A stretch of 64,000 nucleotides of DNA from Anaeromyxobacter dehalogenans 2CP-C (GTDB lineage: Bacteria; Myxococcota; Myxococcia; Myxococcales; Anaeromyxobacteraceae): positions 1,427,001 through 1,491,000 of the forward strand of contig NC_007760.1 of the NCBI RefSeq assembly GCF_000013385.1. The letters run 5' to 3'. Both the position numbers and the translations under genes were made by a program. Below are positions 51,758 through 62,200 of the stretch, one piece after another; within the stretch, counting starts at the first letter, position 1; every line of letters starts with the position of its first letter. Under the pieces are notes generated by a model. That model was not told the DNA's origin, ran no database searches, and was given only the letters and a program-made list of their open reading frames with translations.

Positions 51758-53107
51758 TCAGTCCTGCAGGCCCCAGCGCTTCAGCTTGCGCCAGAGCGTG
51801 GACTTGTCGATCCCGAGCGCCCGCGCCGCCTCGGCGCGCCGGCTGCCGCAGCGCTCCAGCACGCGCAGGACGTGCTCGCGCTCCGCGTCGTCCATGGCGA
51901 GCGGCTCGGGCGCCTCCGCCGGCGCCTCCGCGGCGCCGGCCAGCGAGGCCGCGGGGCCGACCAGCAGCGAGGCGGGCGAGAGCAGCGGCCCGGACTCGAG
52001 GATCAGGGCGCGCTCGATCACGTTCTCGAGCTCCCGGACGTTGCCGGGGTAGTCGTAGGCGGCGAGCTTCGCGAGCCCCTCCGGCGAGATGCCGCCGACG
52101 GCGGGGTTCACGTGCCGGTGCTTGCGCAGGAAGTGCCCGGCCAGCGCGGGGACGTCCTCGCGCCGCTCGCGCAGCGGCGGGATCGCCAGCGTCACCACGC
52201 CGAGGCGGTAGTAGAGGTCCTGCCGGAACCGCCCCTCGCGCGCGGCGCGCTCCAGGGGCTCGTGGGTGGCGGCGATCACGCGCACGTCCACCGGGATGGG
52301 CGCGGTGCCGCCCACCCGCTGCACCGTCCGCTCCTGCAGCACGCGCAGGAGGCGCACCTGGAACGCCGGCGTGGTCGCGCCGATCTCGTCGAGCAGGATG
52401 GTGCCGCCGTCGGCCGCCTCGAAGTACCCGGCGCGCCGGGTCACCGCGCCGGTGAACGCGCCCCGCTCGTGCCCGAACAGCTCGCTCTCCAGCAGCGCCG
52501 CCGAGAGCGCGCCGCAGTTGACCGCCACGAACGCGCGCCCCGCCCGCGGGCTCCACGCGTGCAGCAGCCGGGCGAAGACCTCCTTCCCGACGCCGGTCTC
52601 GCCCTGGATCAGCACGGTCGAGTCGGTGCGCGCCGCCCGGCGCGCGACCTCCAGGATCGGCGCCATGCGCGGGTGCGCGGACAGGAGCGCGCCGTCCGGG
52701 CCGCCCGGCGCCGCCGCCTCGTCCTGCAGCCGCACCCGGGCCACCAGGCGCCGCCGTTCCAGCGCGCGGTCGAGGCGGAGCACCACGTCCTCCGGCTCGA
52801 ACGGCTTCGCCAGGTAGTCCTCCGCGCCGCGCTTGATCGCCTCGACGGCGCTCGGGAGCGAGGAGTGGCCGGTGATCACGAACACCAGCACCTCGGGGTC
52901 GAGCTCGCGCGCCCGCGCCAGGACCTGGATGCCGTCGAGCCCGGGCATGCGGAGATCGGTGAGCACGGCGTCCGCGCCGTGCTCGGCGAGGTGGCGCAGC
53001 GCCGCGGCCGGCTCGCCGAACGCGCGCACCTCGTGCGCCGGCGAGAGCAGCCGGACCAGCACGCGCTGCGCGACGGGGTCGTCGTCCACCACCAGCACGC
53101 GGGCCAT
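51758..53107 (-). CDS. NtrC-family sigma-54 response regulator
   Basis: 449 residues. Receiver domain (about 1-115) with phospho-acceptor D51 in VLTDLRMPG and acidic VVDDD; AAA+ sigma-54 activation domain (about 135-370) with Walker A GETGVGKE and the sigma-54 loop GAFTGA in ERGAFTGAVTRR; C-terminal Fis-type HTH (RRAEAARALGIDKSTLWRKLKRW). Its stop lies 3 bp from the convergent uvrB stop. Coupled to the histidine kinase by TGATG (start overlapping stop). Target promoters should be sigma-54 type. Confidence 0.95.
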   Translation of the reverse strand: MARVLVVDDDPVAQRVLVRLLSPAHEVRAFGEPAAALRHLAEHGADAVLTDLRMPGLDGIQVLARARELDPEVLVFVITGHSSLPSAVEAIKRGAEDYLAKPFEPEDVVLRLDRALERRRLVARVRLQDEAAAPGGPDGALLSAHPRMAPILEVARRAARTDSTVLIQGETGVGKEVFARLLHAWSPRAGRAFVAVNCGALSAALLESELFGHERGAFTGAVTRRAGYFEAADGGTILLDEIGATTPAFQVRLLRVLQERTVQRVGGTAPIPVDVRVIAATHEPLERAAREGRFRQDLYYRLGVVTLAIPPLRERREDVPALAGHFLRKHRHVNPAVGGISPEGLAKLAAYDYPGNVRELENVIERALILESGPLLSPASLLVGPAASLAGAAEAPAEAPEPLAMDDAEREHVLRVLERCGSRRAEAARALGIDKSTLWRKLKRWGLQD

Positions 53108-55071
53108 CAGGCGGCCTCCGCCGGGAGCTCGACGGTGAACGTCGCGCCGCGGCCCGGGGCGGAGTCCACCCGCAGCGCGCCGCCGTGGCTGCGCACGATG
53201 CCGTAGCTGACCGAGAGGCCGAGCCCGGTGCCCTGGCCGACCTCCTTGGTCGTGAAGAACGGGTCGAAGATGCGGGGCAGATGCTCGGGGGCGATGCCGG
53301 GGCCGTGGTCGGTCACGCGCACCGAGACCCGCCCGTCCGCGGCGGCGGTCGAGATCTCGACCCGCCCGCCGGGGCCGGACGCGTCGATCGCGTTCAGCAG
53401 CAGGTTCACGAACACCTGCTCGAGCTGCGCGGCGTCCACCACCGTGGGCCGCGCCGGCCCCGGCTGGAACGCGAGCGCCACCCCCTTGCCCTCGGCCCGC
53501 AGCCGGACCAGCTCCAGCGCGCCCTGCACCAGCGCGTCCACGTCGTGGGCGGCGAGCGCGGGCGGCTGCCGCCGCGCGAAGCGGAGCAGGCCCTGGATGA
53601 TGGCGCTGCACCGGCGCGTCTGCTCGGTCACGTCGGCGAGGTCCTGCGAGAGCGCGCGCGGGTCGGCCGGCCCGGCCTCGAGGTCCCGCTTCGCCAGCGA
53701 CGCGAGCGCCCGGATGTTCGAGAGGGGCGTGTTGAGCTCGTGGGCGAGGCCGGCCGCCATCTCGCCGATCGAGGCCAGCTTCTCGGTCTCGCGGAGCTGC
53801 CGCTCGGAGCGCTCGCGCTCGGCGAGGTGCTCGCGCATCACCGCGGCCATCCGGTTCACCGCCTCGCCCACCCCCGCGATCTCCCGGCCGCCGCCCACCG
53901 GCACGCGCACCGAGAGGTCCTCGCCCAGGCGGCGGACGCCGTCGGCCAGCGATCGCAGCGGCCGGGTGAGCGTGCGCGACATGAGCAGCGCCGCGAGCAC
54001 CATGCCGGCGAGCACCACGACCGAGAGCCCGACCACGGTCGCGCGCAGCCGCGCCACCGGGCGCGCGAAGTGGGCCTCGCGCGCCGCCAGCACGATCACC
54101 CACCCGCGGTCCTCGCGCGCGTAGGGCGAGTAGTAGACGTGCGCGAGGAGGTCGCCGGTCGCGGGCTCGACGGCGAGCCCGGAGCCGGTGGTCATCCACG
54201 ACCGGACCACGTCGCGGGGGTACTGCTTCCAGGCGGTGACGTGCGTCCCGGTCTGGTTCCCGAACTCGCAGCCGCCTTCGGGGTGGAACAGGTAGATCCC
54301 GGATCGCTCCGCGTCCGCGAGGTTCCGCTCCACCAGGAACGCGGAGCCCTGCTCGGGCGGGACGAGCCGGGTCAGCATGGCGCCGACCTGGGCGCCCCAG
54401 ACGTTCACGACCAGCACGCCGGCGCGGGCGCCCGACGGGAACGACAGCGGCGTCGCGAAGCGGACCATCGCCGGGCACCACGCCTCCTCGCCCTCCACCC
54501 GCCCGCGCTCCAGGTTCGAGACGATCACGGTCCCGGGCGCCGCGCGGACCGCCTCCTCGAAGAACGGGCGGCCGCGGATCGACTGGATGGCGGGCAGGCC
54601 GAGCGGCCCGCGCCGCTCCGAGGCGGCGGCGCCGACCTTGCCCTCGCGGACCTTGAGGACCTCGTTCCCCTCGGCGTCCACGACGCGGACCGCCTGCAGG
54701 GCCGGGTCGAGCCGCTGCGCCGCCAGGAAGCTCGCCTCGACCGCCGCGAACGCGGCGCGATCCGGCCGGCCACGCTCCGCGGCCGCGAGCGCGGCGGCCA
54801 CCTCGGGCGAGGCGGCCAGGGCGGCCGCGGTGCGCTCGCCGTGCCGGACCAGTTCCTGGACCTCGCGCGCCGACCCGGCGGCGAGCGTCCGGATGTGCGA
54901 CTCGGTGCGGCTGCGCAGCAGGCCCTCGGCGACGCCGAGGACGACCAGCGAGAACGCGACGAAGGACGGGATGCCCACCGCCAGCATCGTCGCGAGCATC
55001 CGCGCGCCGATGCCGGTCCGGCGGCCGGGAGCGTTGCGCTGCTGCAACCTCGGCGCGTCCTCGCGTTGCAT
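53107..55071 (-). CDS. Membrane sensor histidine kinase
   Basis: 654 residues. Two membrane helices (about 26-52 and 345-367) flank a 290-residue periplasmic sensor of dCACHE type (VVDAEGNEVLKVREG, PFFEEAVRAAPGTVIVSNLERG, AGVLVVNVW). Then HAMP (about 370-425), HisKA with phospho-acceptor H444 (GLAHELNTPLSNIRAL), and HATPase (N-box NLLLNAID, DHGPGIAPE, GTGLGLSVS). dCACHE domains bind small ligands; the signal is unknown. ATG 55071 has GGAGG 9 nt upstream. First gene of the kinase-regulator pair, divergent from the TsdA-like cytochrome. Confidence 0.94.
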   Translation of the reverse strand: MQREDAPRLQQRNAPGRRTGIGARMLATMLAVGIPSFVAFSLVVLGVAEGLLRSRTESHIRTLAAGSAREVQELVRHGERTAAALAASPEVAAALAAAERGRPDRAAFAAVEASFLAAQRLDPALQAVRVVDAEGNEVLKVREGKVGAAASERRGPLGLPAIQSIRGRPFFEEAVRAAPGTVIVSNLERGRVEGEEAWCPAMVRFATPLSFPSGARAGVLVVNVWGAQVGAMLTRLVPPEQGSAFLVERNLADAERSGIYLFHPEGGCEFGNQTGTHVTAWKQYPRDVVRSWMTTGSGLAVEPATGDLLAHVYYSPYAREDRGWVIVLAAREAHFARPVARLRATVVGLSVVVLAGMVLAALLMSRTLTRPLRSLADGVRRLGEDLSVRVPVGGGREIAGVGEAVNRMAAVMREHLAERERSERQLRETEKLASIGEMAAGLAHELNTPLSNIRALASLAKRDLEAGPADPRALSQDLADVTEQTRRCSAIIQGLLRFARRQPPALAAHDVDALVQGALELVRLRAEGKGVALAFQPGPARPTVVDAAQLEQVFVNLLLNAIDASGPGGRVEISTAAADGRVSVRVTDHGPGIAPEHLPRIFDPFFTTKEVGQGTGLGLSVSYGIVRSHGGALRVDSAPGRGATFTVELPAEAA

Positions 55072-55078
55072 CCTGCAA
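55033..55078. repeat. Two TTGC/GCAA dyads around the kinase start
   Basis: Dyad one GTTGC-6-GCAAC at 55033-55048; dyad two TTGCA-TCC-TGCAA at 55066-55078. Centres are about 31.5 bp (three helical turns) apart. They overlap the start region of the kinase gene and could be a repressor pair. Confidence 0.4.
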
Positions 55079-55232
55079 TCCTCCGGCGCGGCCCCGGCGG
55101 CGCGCGGTAAAAATCCGCTTGCGACGGCGGGAGCTTACCACCGGAGCCTCGGCGGCACGCGCCTGGAAAGAGGCATCGGCCGTGCCCGCCAGGCGGGCCA
55201 GGCCGGCACCTCGCCCGGCGAAGGAGGCCACC

Positions 55233-56456
55233 GTGCTCCGTGCGTCCCGTCCCGCCGCGCTCGTCGCGGCGATCCTCTCCCTCGCGGCCTGCAGCGAGTC
55301 GCGCTCGCGCACCGCCACCGCGGCGGCGCCGTCCCCCGCCGACCCGCAGCCGGCGCCCGCGCCGGCGGATCCTCAGGCGGCGTACCTCGCCGCGCGCCGG
55401 GCCGAGGTGGCGGCGATGCCGGACCCGCCCTCGGCGCTCCCGCGGAGCACCGGCACGCGCCAGGAGCTCGCCTACATGATCGAGCTCGGCGAGAAGCTCC
55501 TGCGCGAGACGAACACCCACCCGCTCACGGCGCCGTACGTCGGGGCGTCGGGGCTCACCTGCAGCTCCTGCCACCTCGACGCGGGGAGGAAGAAGGCCAT
55601 CGCGTCCACGTTCATCGGCGCCGCCGCGTCGTTCCCGGCGTTCAACGACCGCGACGGCGGGGTGATCACGCTGCAGGACCGCGTCAACGGCTGCTTCATG
55701 CGGAGCATGAACGGGACGCGGCTGCCGGAGAACTCGGAGGCGCTGCTCGCCATCGTCTCGTACATCAACTGGCTGTCGCAGGGGTTCCCGCTCGAGCCGA
55801 ACCCGGACCGCGCGGTGTCGTCGCTCAACCGGTCCTTCCCGAACCCCGCCATCAAGGCCATGGCGCTCGCCGGCAAGGCGGTGGCCGCGAACGGCGCGTC
55901 GATCTACGACTCGCGCTGCGCGCCGTGCCACGGCGTGCACGGGGAGGGCATCGTGGGCGCGCCGCCGGTCTGGGGCGAGCGCGCCTACAACAAGGGCGCG
56001 GGGATGGCGAACGACGTCCAGGCGGGCAGCTGGATCCAGTTCAACATGCCGCCGGCGGAGGAGCTCACGCTGACGGACCAGGAGGCGCTCGACGTGGCGG
56101 CGTTCGTGAACGCGCAGCCGCACCCCGCGTTCGTCGAGGCGGAGCACCTGCCGGACGGCGGCGCCGGGTACGGCGGCCCGGAGATCGTGTACCACTACGG
56201 CGCCTCGCTCACCGCCGAGCAGGTCGCGGCCCGCGTCCCGTCCGGCCCGGCCGCCGACCCCGCCGCCCCGGCGCCGGACGGCGCGGCGCTGTACGCGGCG
56301 CGCTGCGCGCCCTGCCACGGCGCCCTGGCCGGCTCGGCGGTCCGGGGCCGCACCGCCACGCAGATCTCCGCCGCCATCTCCGGCCTGGCCTCGATGGCCG
56401 GCCTGAAGGACCTCTCCGCGGCGCAGGTCGAGGCCGTCGCCGCCGCGCTGCGGTAG
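55233..56456 (+). CDS. Triheme cytochrome c, TsdA-like (thiosulfate dehydrogenase/tetrathionate reductase family)
   Basis: 407 residues from GTG 55233 behind AAGGAGG. Lipoprotein signal with lipobox LAAC (Cys 20). Three c-type haem motifs: CSSCH (110-114), CAPCH (229-233) and CAPCH (358-362). Residues about 75-300 match TsdA, including Cys154 in RVNGCFMRSMNG, the position of the unusual Cys haem ligand of TsdA, and Met272 in FNMPP as ligand for haem 2. The third haem, in an extra C-terminal mono-haem domain, should relay electrons. Likely periplasmic lipoprotein oxidising thiosulfate or reducing tetrathionate. Divergent from the NtrC-type two-component pair, which may control it. Confidence 0.85.
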   Translation: MLRASRPAALVAAILSLAACSESRSRTATAAAPSPADPQPAPAPADPQAAYLAARRAEVAAMPDPPSALPRSTGTRQELAYMIELGEKLLRETNTHPLTAPYVGASGLTCSSCHLDAGRKKAIASTFIGAAASFPAFNDRDGGVITLQDRVNGCFMRSMNGTRLPENSEALLAIVSYINWLSQGFPLEPNPDRAVSSLNRSFPNPAIKAMALAGKAVAANGASIYDSRCAPCHGVHGEGIVGAPPVWGERAYNKGAGMANDVQAGSWIQFNMPPAEELTLTDQEALDVAAFVNAQPHPAFVEAEHLPDGGAGYGGPEIVYHYGASLTAEQVAARVPSGPAADPAAPAPDGAALYAARCAPCHGALAGSAVRGRTATQISAAISGLASMAGLKDLSAAQVEAVAAALR

Positions 56457-56559
56457 CGGGGCGACACCCGGTGGGCGGCGCCGCGCGGGCGCCCGCCCGC
56501 CGCCCGTCCGGGCGGACGGGCGTGATCCGGGCGCGGTTTCCGGGTAATTCCTTGCCCGG

Positions 56560-58683
56560 ATGGACGCGAACCTGCGCAGGAAGCTGGACGAGCTGCCCGC
56601 CGAGCCGGGCTGCTACCTGATGAAGGACCGGGCCGGCGAGGTGGTCTACGTCGGCAAGGCGTCCAGCCTCCGCTCGCGCGTGCGCTCGTACTTCGACGCC
56701 GGCCGCGGCGACCAGCGCGCGTTCGTGGCGCTGCTCGACGGGCTGCTCGGCGACCTCGAGGTGATCGTCACCCGCTCCGAGAAGGAGGCGGTGCTCCTCG
56801 AGAACGAGCTCATCAAGAAGCACCGGCCGCGCTTCAACGTGCGGCTGCGCGACGACAAGGACTTCATCGTCCTGAAGCTGGACGAGCGCCACCCGTACCC
56901 GCGCCTGGAGGTGCGGCGCGCGCGGGAGAAGCGGCAGCCGGGCGCGCGCTACTTCGGCCCGTACTCCTCCGCGTCGTCGATCCGCGAGACGCTGCGGATG
57001 GTGAACCGCCACTTCCAGCTCCGCACCTGCAGCGACCACGTCTTCGACCACCGCAAGCGGCCCTGCATCCTGTACCAGATCCACCGCTGCCCGGCGCCGT
57101 GCGTGTACGAGGTGCCGGCGGAGGAGTACCGGCAGTCGGTCGAGGACGCGGTGGAGTTCCTGGAGGGCCGCGAGGGCGAGCTGGTGGAGCGGCTGCGCGG
57201 GCGCATGGCGGGCGCGGCGGAGGGGCTGCGGTTCGAGGAGGCGGCGCGGCTGCGCGACCAGCTCCAGGCGGTGGAGCGGAGCCTCGAGAAGCAGCGGGTG
57301 CTGATGTCGGACCGCGGCGACCGCGACGTCATCGGCCTCTACCGCGAGGGGCCGGACCTGGTGGTCCAGGTCCTCTCCATGCGCGCCGGCAAGCTCCAGG
57401 ACGCGCAGGCGCACCCGTTCCGCGAGCAGGAGTTCCCCGCCGAGGAGATCCTGTCCTCGTTCCTGTCGCTCTACTACGAGCACACCGACGCGCCGGACGA
57501 GATCCTGGTGCCGCTCGAGCCGGTCCAGGCCGAGGCGCTCGCCGACGTGCTCTCGGAGCGGCGCGGGCGGCGGGTGCGGCTGCTCACCCCGCAGCGCGGC
57601 GCGAAGGCCGACCTGCTCGACGTGGCCCGCCGCAACGCGGAGCAGGGGTTCCGGGCCTGGCACGAGCACGACGAGCGGCGCGAGCAGGCGCTGGCGTCGC
57701 TGGCGAAGGCGCTGCACCTGGCGCGGCCGCCGCGCTGGATGGAGTGCTACGACATCTCGACGTTCCAGGGCGCGCTCGCGGTCGGCTCCGGCGTGTCGAT
57801 GAAGGACGGCGAGCCGGACAAGGCCAACTACCGCCGGTACAAGGTGAAGGCGGTGGCGGGGCAGGACGACTTCGCCATGCTGCACGAGGTCGTCACCCGC
57901 CGCCTGCGGCGGGCGCTCGGGGAAGGGCAGCTGCCCGACCTGATCGTCATCGACGGCGGCAAGGGCCAGCTCAACGCGGCCCTGGCGGCGGCGAAGGACC
58001 TGGGCGTGCCGACGCGCCCGTCGCCAGGCAACCCCGACGCGCCGTTCGTGGAGCTGGTGGGGCTCGCGAAGAGCCGGCTGGTGGACGGCCCGGCGCTCGG
58101 GACGGCGCGGGTGGTGGCGCGGCGCGGGCGGCGCGCGGAGGCGCGCCTGGCGGACGCCGCCGAGGCGGCGGAGAAGGGCTTCGTGTCCGAGCTGGCGCGC
58201 AGCCCGGAGCGCGTGTTCCTGCCCGGCCGCAAGGACCCGGTGGTGCTCCGGCAGAACTCCGCCGAGCTGTTCCTGCTGGCGCGGCTGCGCGACGAGGCGC
58301 ACCGCTTCGCGATCACCTTCCACCGGAAGCTGCGGCGCGAGCGGAACTTCCAGAGCGTGCTCGAGGAGATCCCCGGGATCGGCGAGGGCCGCAAGCGGGC
58401 GCTGCTGCGCCACTTCGGCGCGCTGCGCCGGGTGCGGGAGGCGACGCCCGAGGAGATCGCGCAGGTGGAGGGCTTCGGGCCGAGGCAGGCGGCGGCCGTC
58501 CACGCGTTCTTCCACCGGCCGGACGCGCCGCCGGCCGCCGCGGACGAGCCGTCCGGCGCGCCGGAGGGGACGCCTGCGGGGGGTCCCGCGGAGGCGATCC
58601 CGGACGCGGCGATCGCCGCCACCGAGGCGGAGATCGACGCCGCGCTGGCCGACGAGGATGCGTCCCCGGAGCCCGCCGCTTAA
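56560..58683 (+). CDS. uvrC: Excinuclease ABC subunit C
   Basis: 707 residues. GIY-YIG nuclease (about 12-95: [29 protein letters not shown]) for the 3' cut, UVR domain (about 205-240) for UvrB, the RNase H-like domain for the 5' cut ([29 protein letters not shown]), then helix-hairpin-helix motifs ([33 protein letters not shown]). The Ala/Pro/Glu-rich tail after residue 655 is longer than usual. Confidence 0.97.
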   Translation: MDANLRRKLDELPAEPGCYLMKDRAGEVVYVGKASSLRSRVRSYFDAGRGDQRAFVALLDGLLGDLEVIVTRSEKEAVLLENELIKKHRPRFNVRLRDDKDFIVLKLDERHPYPRLEVRRAREKRQPGARYFGPYSSASSIRETLRMVNRHFQLRTCSDHVFDHRKRPCILYQIHRCPAPCVYEVPAEEYRQSVEDAVEFLEGREGELVERLRGRMAGAAEGLRFEEAARLRDQLQAVERSLEKQRVLMSDRGDRDVIGLYREGPDLVVQVLSMRAGKLQDAQAHPFREQEFPAEEILSSFLSLYYEHTDAPDEILVPLEPVQAEALADVLSERRGRRVRLLTPQRGAKADLLDVARRNAEQGFRAWHEHDERREQALASLAKALHLARPPRWMECYDISTFQGALAVGSGVSMKDGEPDKANYRRYKVKAVAGQDDFAMLHEVVTRRLRRALGEGQLPDLIVIDGGKGQLNAALAAAKDLGVPTRPSPGNPDAPFVELVGLAKSRLVDGPALGTARVVARRGRRAEARLADAAEAAEKGFVSELARSPERVFLPGRKDPVVLRQNSAELFLLARLRDEAHRFAITFHRKLRRERNFQSVLEEIPGIGEGRKRALLRHFGALRRVREATPEEIAQVEGFGPRQAAAVHAFFHRPDAPPAAADEPSGAPEGTPAGGPAEAIPDAAIAATEAEIDAALADEDASPEPAA

Positions 58684-58735
58684 GTCGGACGGCGACCGGC
58701 CGGTTTGATAAGGTCGGGGCTCCCGAGGAGACGAC

Positions 58736-59661
<926 letters not shown>

Positions 59662-59665
<4 letters not shown>

Positions 59666-60600
59666 GCGACGGCGTGAAGGCTCCGGCGGCTCCGGCGGTG
59701 GACCAGGTGGCGCTCGCGCCGGTGGTGGACGCGCTCTGCCGCGACGCCGCGGCGGCGTTCGGCGCCGGCGGGCGGGTGACGCTGCCGTCGCGCGAGGCGG
59801 TCATCCGCGTGGTGGAGGACCTGCGGGCGGTGCTGTTCCCGGGCTACTTCGGGACCAGCGACCTGCACGACGAGAGCCTGCACTACTTCGTGGGCGCCAC
59901 CCTGGCGCGCGCCATGCGCGCGCTGGAGGAGCAGATCCGGCGCGGGTTCGCGTTCACGGAGCGGCACGACCTGAACGGCTGCACGCACTGCTTCGAGGAG
60001 GCGCAGGCCGTCACCAAGGCGTTCCTCGGGCGCATGCCGGAGATCCGCCGGCTGGTCGCCTCCGACGTGGAGGCCACCTACGAGGGCGACCCGGCGCTGA
60101 AGAGCCGCGACGAGGCGATCTTCGCCTACCCGGGGATGATGGCGGTGACCAGCCAGCGCATCGCCCACGAGCTCCACGTGCTGGGCGTGCCGCTCATCCC
60201 CCGCATCATCACCGAGCACGCGCACACGCTCACCGGCATCGACATCCACCCCGGCGCGCGGATCGGCGAGCGCTTCTTCATCGACCACGGCACCGGCGTG
60301 GTGATCGGCGAGACCTCGGTCATCGGCGACCGGGTGCGGCTGTACCAGGGCGTCACGCTCGGCGCGAAGAGCTTCCCGCTCGACGAGAACGGCAACCCGA
60401 TCAAGGGAATCGACCGGCACCCCATCGTCGAGGACGACGTCGTGGTATACGCCGGCGCCACCATCCTCGGCCGGATCACCATCGGCAAGGGGTCGTCGGT
60501 GGGCGGCAACGTCTGGGTCACCTCGAGCCTGCCGCCCGGCAGCCGCGTCACCCAGGCCGAGGTCCGGGAGCAGCGCTTCGCGCACGGCGCGGGCATCTGA
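59662..60600 (+). CDS. epsC: Serine O-acetyltransferase (EpsC/CysE type)
   Basis: 312 residues. Makes O-acetylserine from serine and acetyl-CoA. C-terminal left-handed beta-helix of hexapeptide repeats with catalytic His and CoA-binding segments: [36 protein letters not shown] and [18 protein letters not shown]. An N-terminal helical domain of about 170 residues includes NGCTHCFEE and [20 protein letters not shown] overlaps the cysK stop, so one transcript makes both cysteine enzymes. Confidence 0.95.
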
Positions 60601-60636
60601 TCCGGCGCGCCCGCGCCCCTGAAAGGAATCCCCGCA

Positions 60637-61257
60637 GTGGCCTATCACCCGTGGCACGACGTGGAGCTGCCTCGCTTCGTCGAGGATCCGATCCCCGCCA
60701 TCATCGAGATCCCCACCGGCTCGAAGGTGAAGTACGAGCTGGACAAGAAGTCCGGGCTGCTGCTCGTGGACCGGATCCTGTTCTCCGCGGTGCACTACCC
60801 GGCGAACTACGGCTTCGTGCCGCGCACCTACTGCGACGACGGCGATCCGCTCGACATCCTGGTGCTCTGCTCCGAGCAGATCCAGCCGCTCGCGATCATG
60901 CAGGCGAAGGTGATCGGCGTGATGCAGATGCGCGACGACAAGGGCCAGGACGACAAGCTCATCGCGGTCCACGCCGACGACCCGAATTACGCCGACTACA
61001 CGGACGTCTCGGAGCTGCCGCAGCACCGGCTGCGCGAGCTGCAGCGGTTCTTCCAGGACTACAAGGCGCTCGAGAACAAGAAGGTGCTGGTCCGCGCGCC
61101 GCAGGGGCGCTCCGAGGCGCTCGAGGTGCTGCGCGACGCGATCCGCCTGTACGACCGGGATCGCGCGCGGCTCATGGGCACGCCGGGCCCGTCCGCGCCC
61201 GAGGCGCCCCGCCCCCGCCGGGCGGCCCGCGCCGGCAAGGGCGGCCGGCGCCGGTAG
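60637..61257 (+). CDS. ppa: Inorganic pyrophosphatase (soluble, family I)
   Basis: 206 residues. The signature [11 protein letters not shown] carries the metal-binding Asp residues; [32 protein letters not shown] and YKALENKKV are also normal. Cytosolic; pulls biosynthesis by removing PPi. GTG start with AAAGGAA upstream. The last 25 residues are a Pro/Arg/Lys-rich basic tail ([13 protein letters not shown]) beyond the catalytic core. Confidence 0.97.
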   Translation: MAYHPWHDVELPRFVEDPIPAIIEIPTGSKVKYELDKKSGLLLVDRILFSAVHYPANYGFVPRTYCDDGDPLDILVLCSEQIQPLAIMQAKVIGVMQMRDDKGQDDKLIAVHADDPNYADYTDVSELPQHRLRELQRFFQDYKALENKKVLVRAPQGRSEALEVLRDAIRLYDRDRARLMGTPGPSAPEAPRPRRAARAGKGGRRR

Positions 61258-61336
61258 CGCCCGGCGCCCGCCCGCCCGGCCGCGGGGGAGGGGGGCGCCC
61301 CGGCAGCGCGCCCGCCCGTGTGCATCTTGGACGCCG

Positions 61337-61819
61337 GTGGGCGCGCTCCAGCAGATCGCGGCGGCGGTGACGCCGGCGGTGATGGTCTCCGCCTGCGGCC
61401 TCATCGCGCTCGGCCTCGACAACCAGGCCGCGCGCATGGCCGCCCGGCTCCGCGACCTGGCGCGCGAGTGGCGGGCGCTGCCGCCGCACGCGGCGCGGCG
61501 GGGCGCGGTGGCGGAGCAGGTGGCGGTGCTGGACCGCCGCCACGGCCTCTACTCCCGGGCGCTGCTCCTCAACTACGGCGCCCTCTTCGCGTTCGTGGTC
61601 ACCTCCCTGCTGTGGCTGGGCCAGGCCTACTGGTCGGTCCCGCCGGAGCTGCCGGTGCTGGTGTTCGGCCTCGGGGTGGCGATGCTGGCCGCCATGGCGG
61701 TGCTGGTCATCGCCTCGATCACCCTGGCCCGGAGCACCATCGAGGCGGAGGCGGCGGAGGTGCTGCGCGAGCGCCGGGCGCCGCCGGCGAGCGGGCGGCC
61801 TGCGCCCGCCCGCGGCTGA
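61337..61819 (+). CDS. DUF2721-type membrane protein
   Basis: 160 residues with three hydrophobic helices (about 10-30, 85-105, 115-135). N-terminus QQIAAAVTPAVMVSACGLIALGLDNQ and central RRHGLYSRALLLNYGALFAFVVTSLLW resemble DUF2721. A Pro/Ala-rich C-terminal tail follows. GTG start; function unknown. Confidence 0.8.
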   Translation: MGALQQIAAAVTPAVMVSACGLIALGLDNQAARMAARLRDLAREWRALPPHAARRGAVAEQVAVLDRRHGLYSRALLLNYGALFAFVVTSLLWLGQAYWSVPPELPVLVFGLGVAMLAAMAVLVIASITLARSTIEAEAAEVLRERRAPPASGRPAPARG

Positions 61820-61854
61820 ACCCTTCCGCCTCGAGCCGGCTCCCACCCCGCGCG

Positions 61855-62055
61855 ATGCCCATCTACGAGTACGCCTGCGCCCGCTGCGGCAAGTCCTTCG
61901 AGACGCTCATCATCCGGCGGTCCGACGAGGCCGAGGTCGCGTGCCCCGCGTGCAACGGCCGCGAGGTGTCCCGGCAGATGTCCCGCCCGGCGGCGGCGCG
62001 GACCGGCTCGGACGGCGGCGGCGCGCCCGCGCGCGGCTGCGGCCCGGTCGGTTGA
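61855..62055 (+). CDS. FmdB-family zinc-ribbon protein
   Basis: 66 residues. The standard MPIYEYACARCGKSFE with a second CPAC pair forms the FmdB-type zinc ribbon. A short Gly/Ala-rich tail follows. Small cytosolic protein of unknown regulatory role, common in bacteria. Confidence 0.9.
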   Translation: MPIYEYACARCGKSFETLIIRRSDEAEVACPACNGREVSRQMSRPAAARTGSDGGGAPARGCGPVG

Positions 62056-62186
62056 GGCATCTGAGCCGCTCGCCCGGTCGGGCGAGTCCCCCTCCCAGGA
62101 ACCCATCGCCGGGGCGCGCGCACGCCGGCGTCGCCGCACCCACACGCCGCCCGGTGCGCGCGCTGGGTGGCGCGGCGGCGGCGCGG

Positions 62187-62192
62187 TAGAAT
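62187..62192 (+). promoter_or_regulatory. -10 box of the GspE/PilB gene (leaderless configuration)
   Basis: TAGAAT, then 8 nt (CCCGCGGC) to GTG 62201, no Shine-Dalgarno. No good -35 box seen. Confidence 0.45.
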
Positions 62193-62200
62193 CCCGCGGC

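Noticed and set aside
55079-55232. A sigma-54 (-24/-12) promoter for the TsdA-like cytochrome
   Set aside because: TTGC occurs, but no GG lies at the required 10-bp distance from the GC, so the element is not supported.
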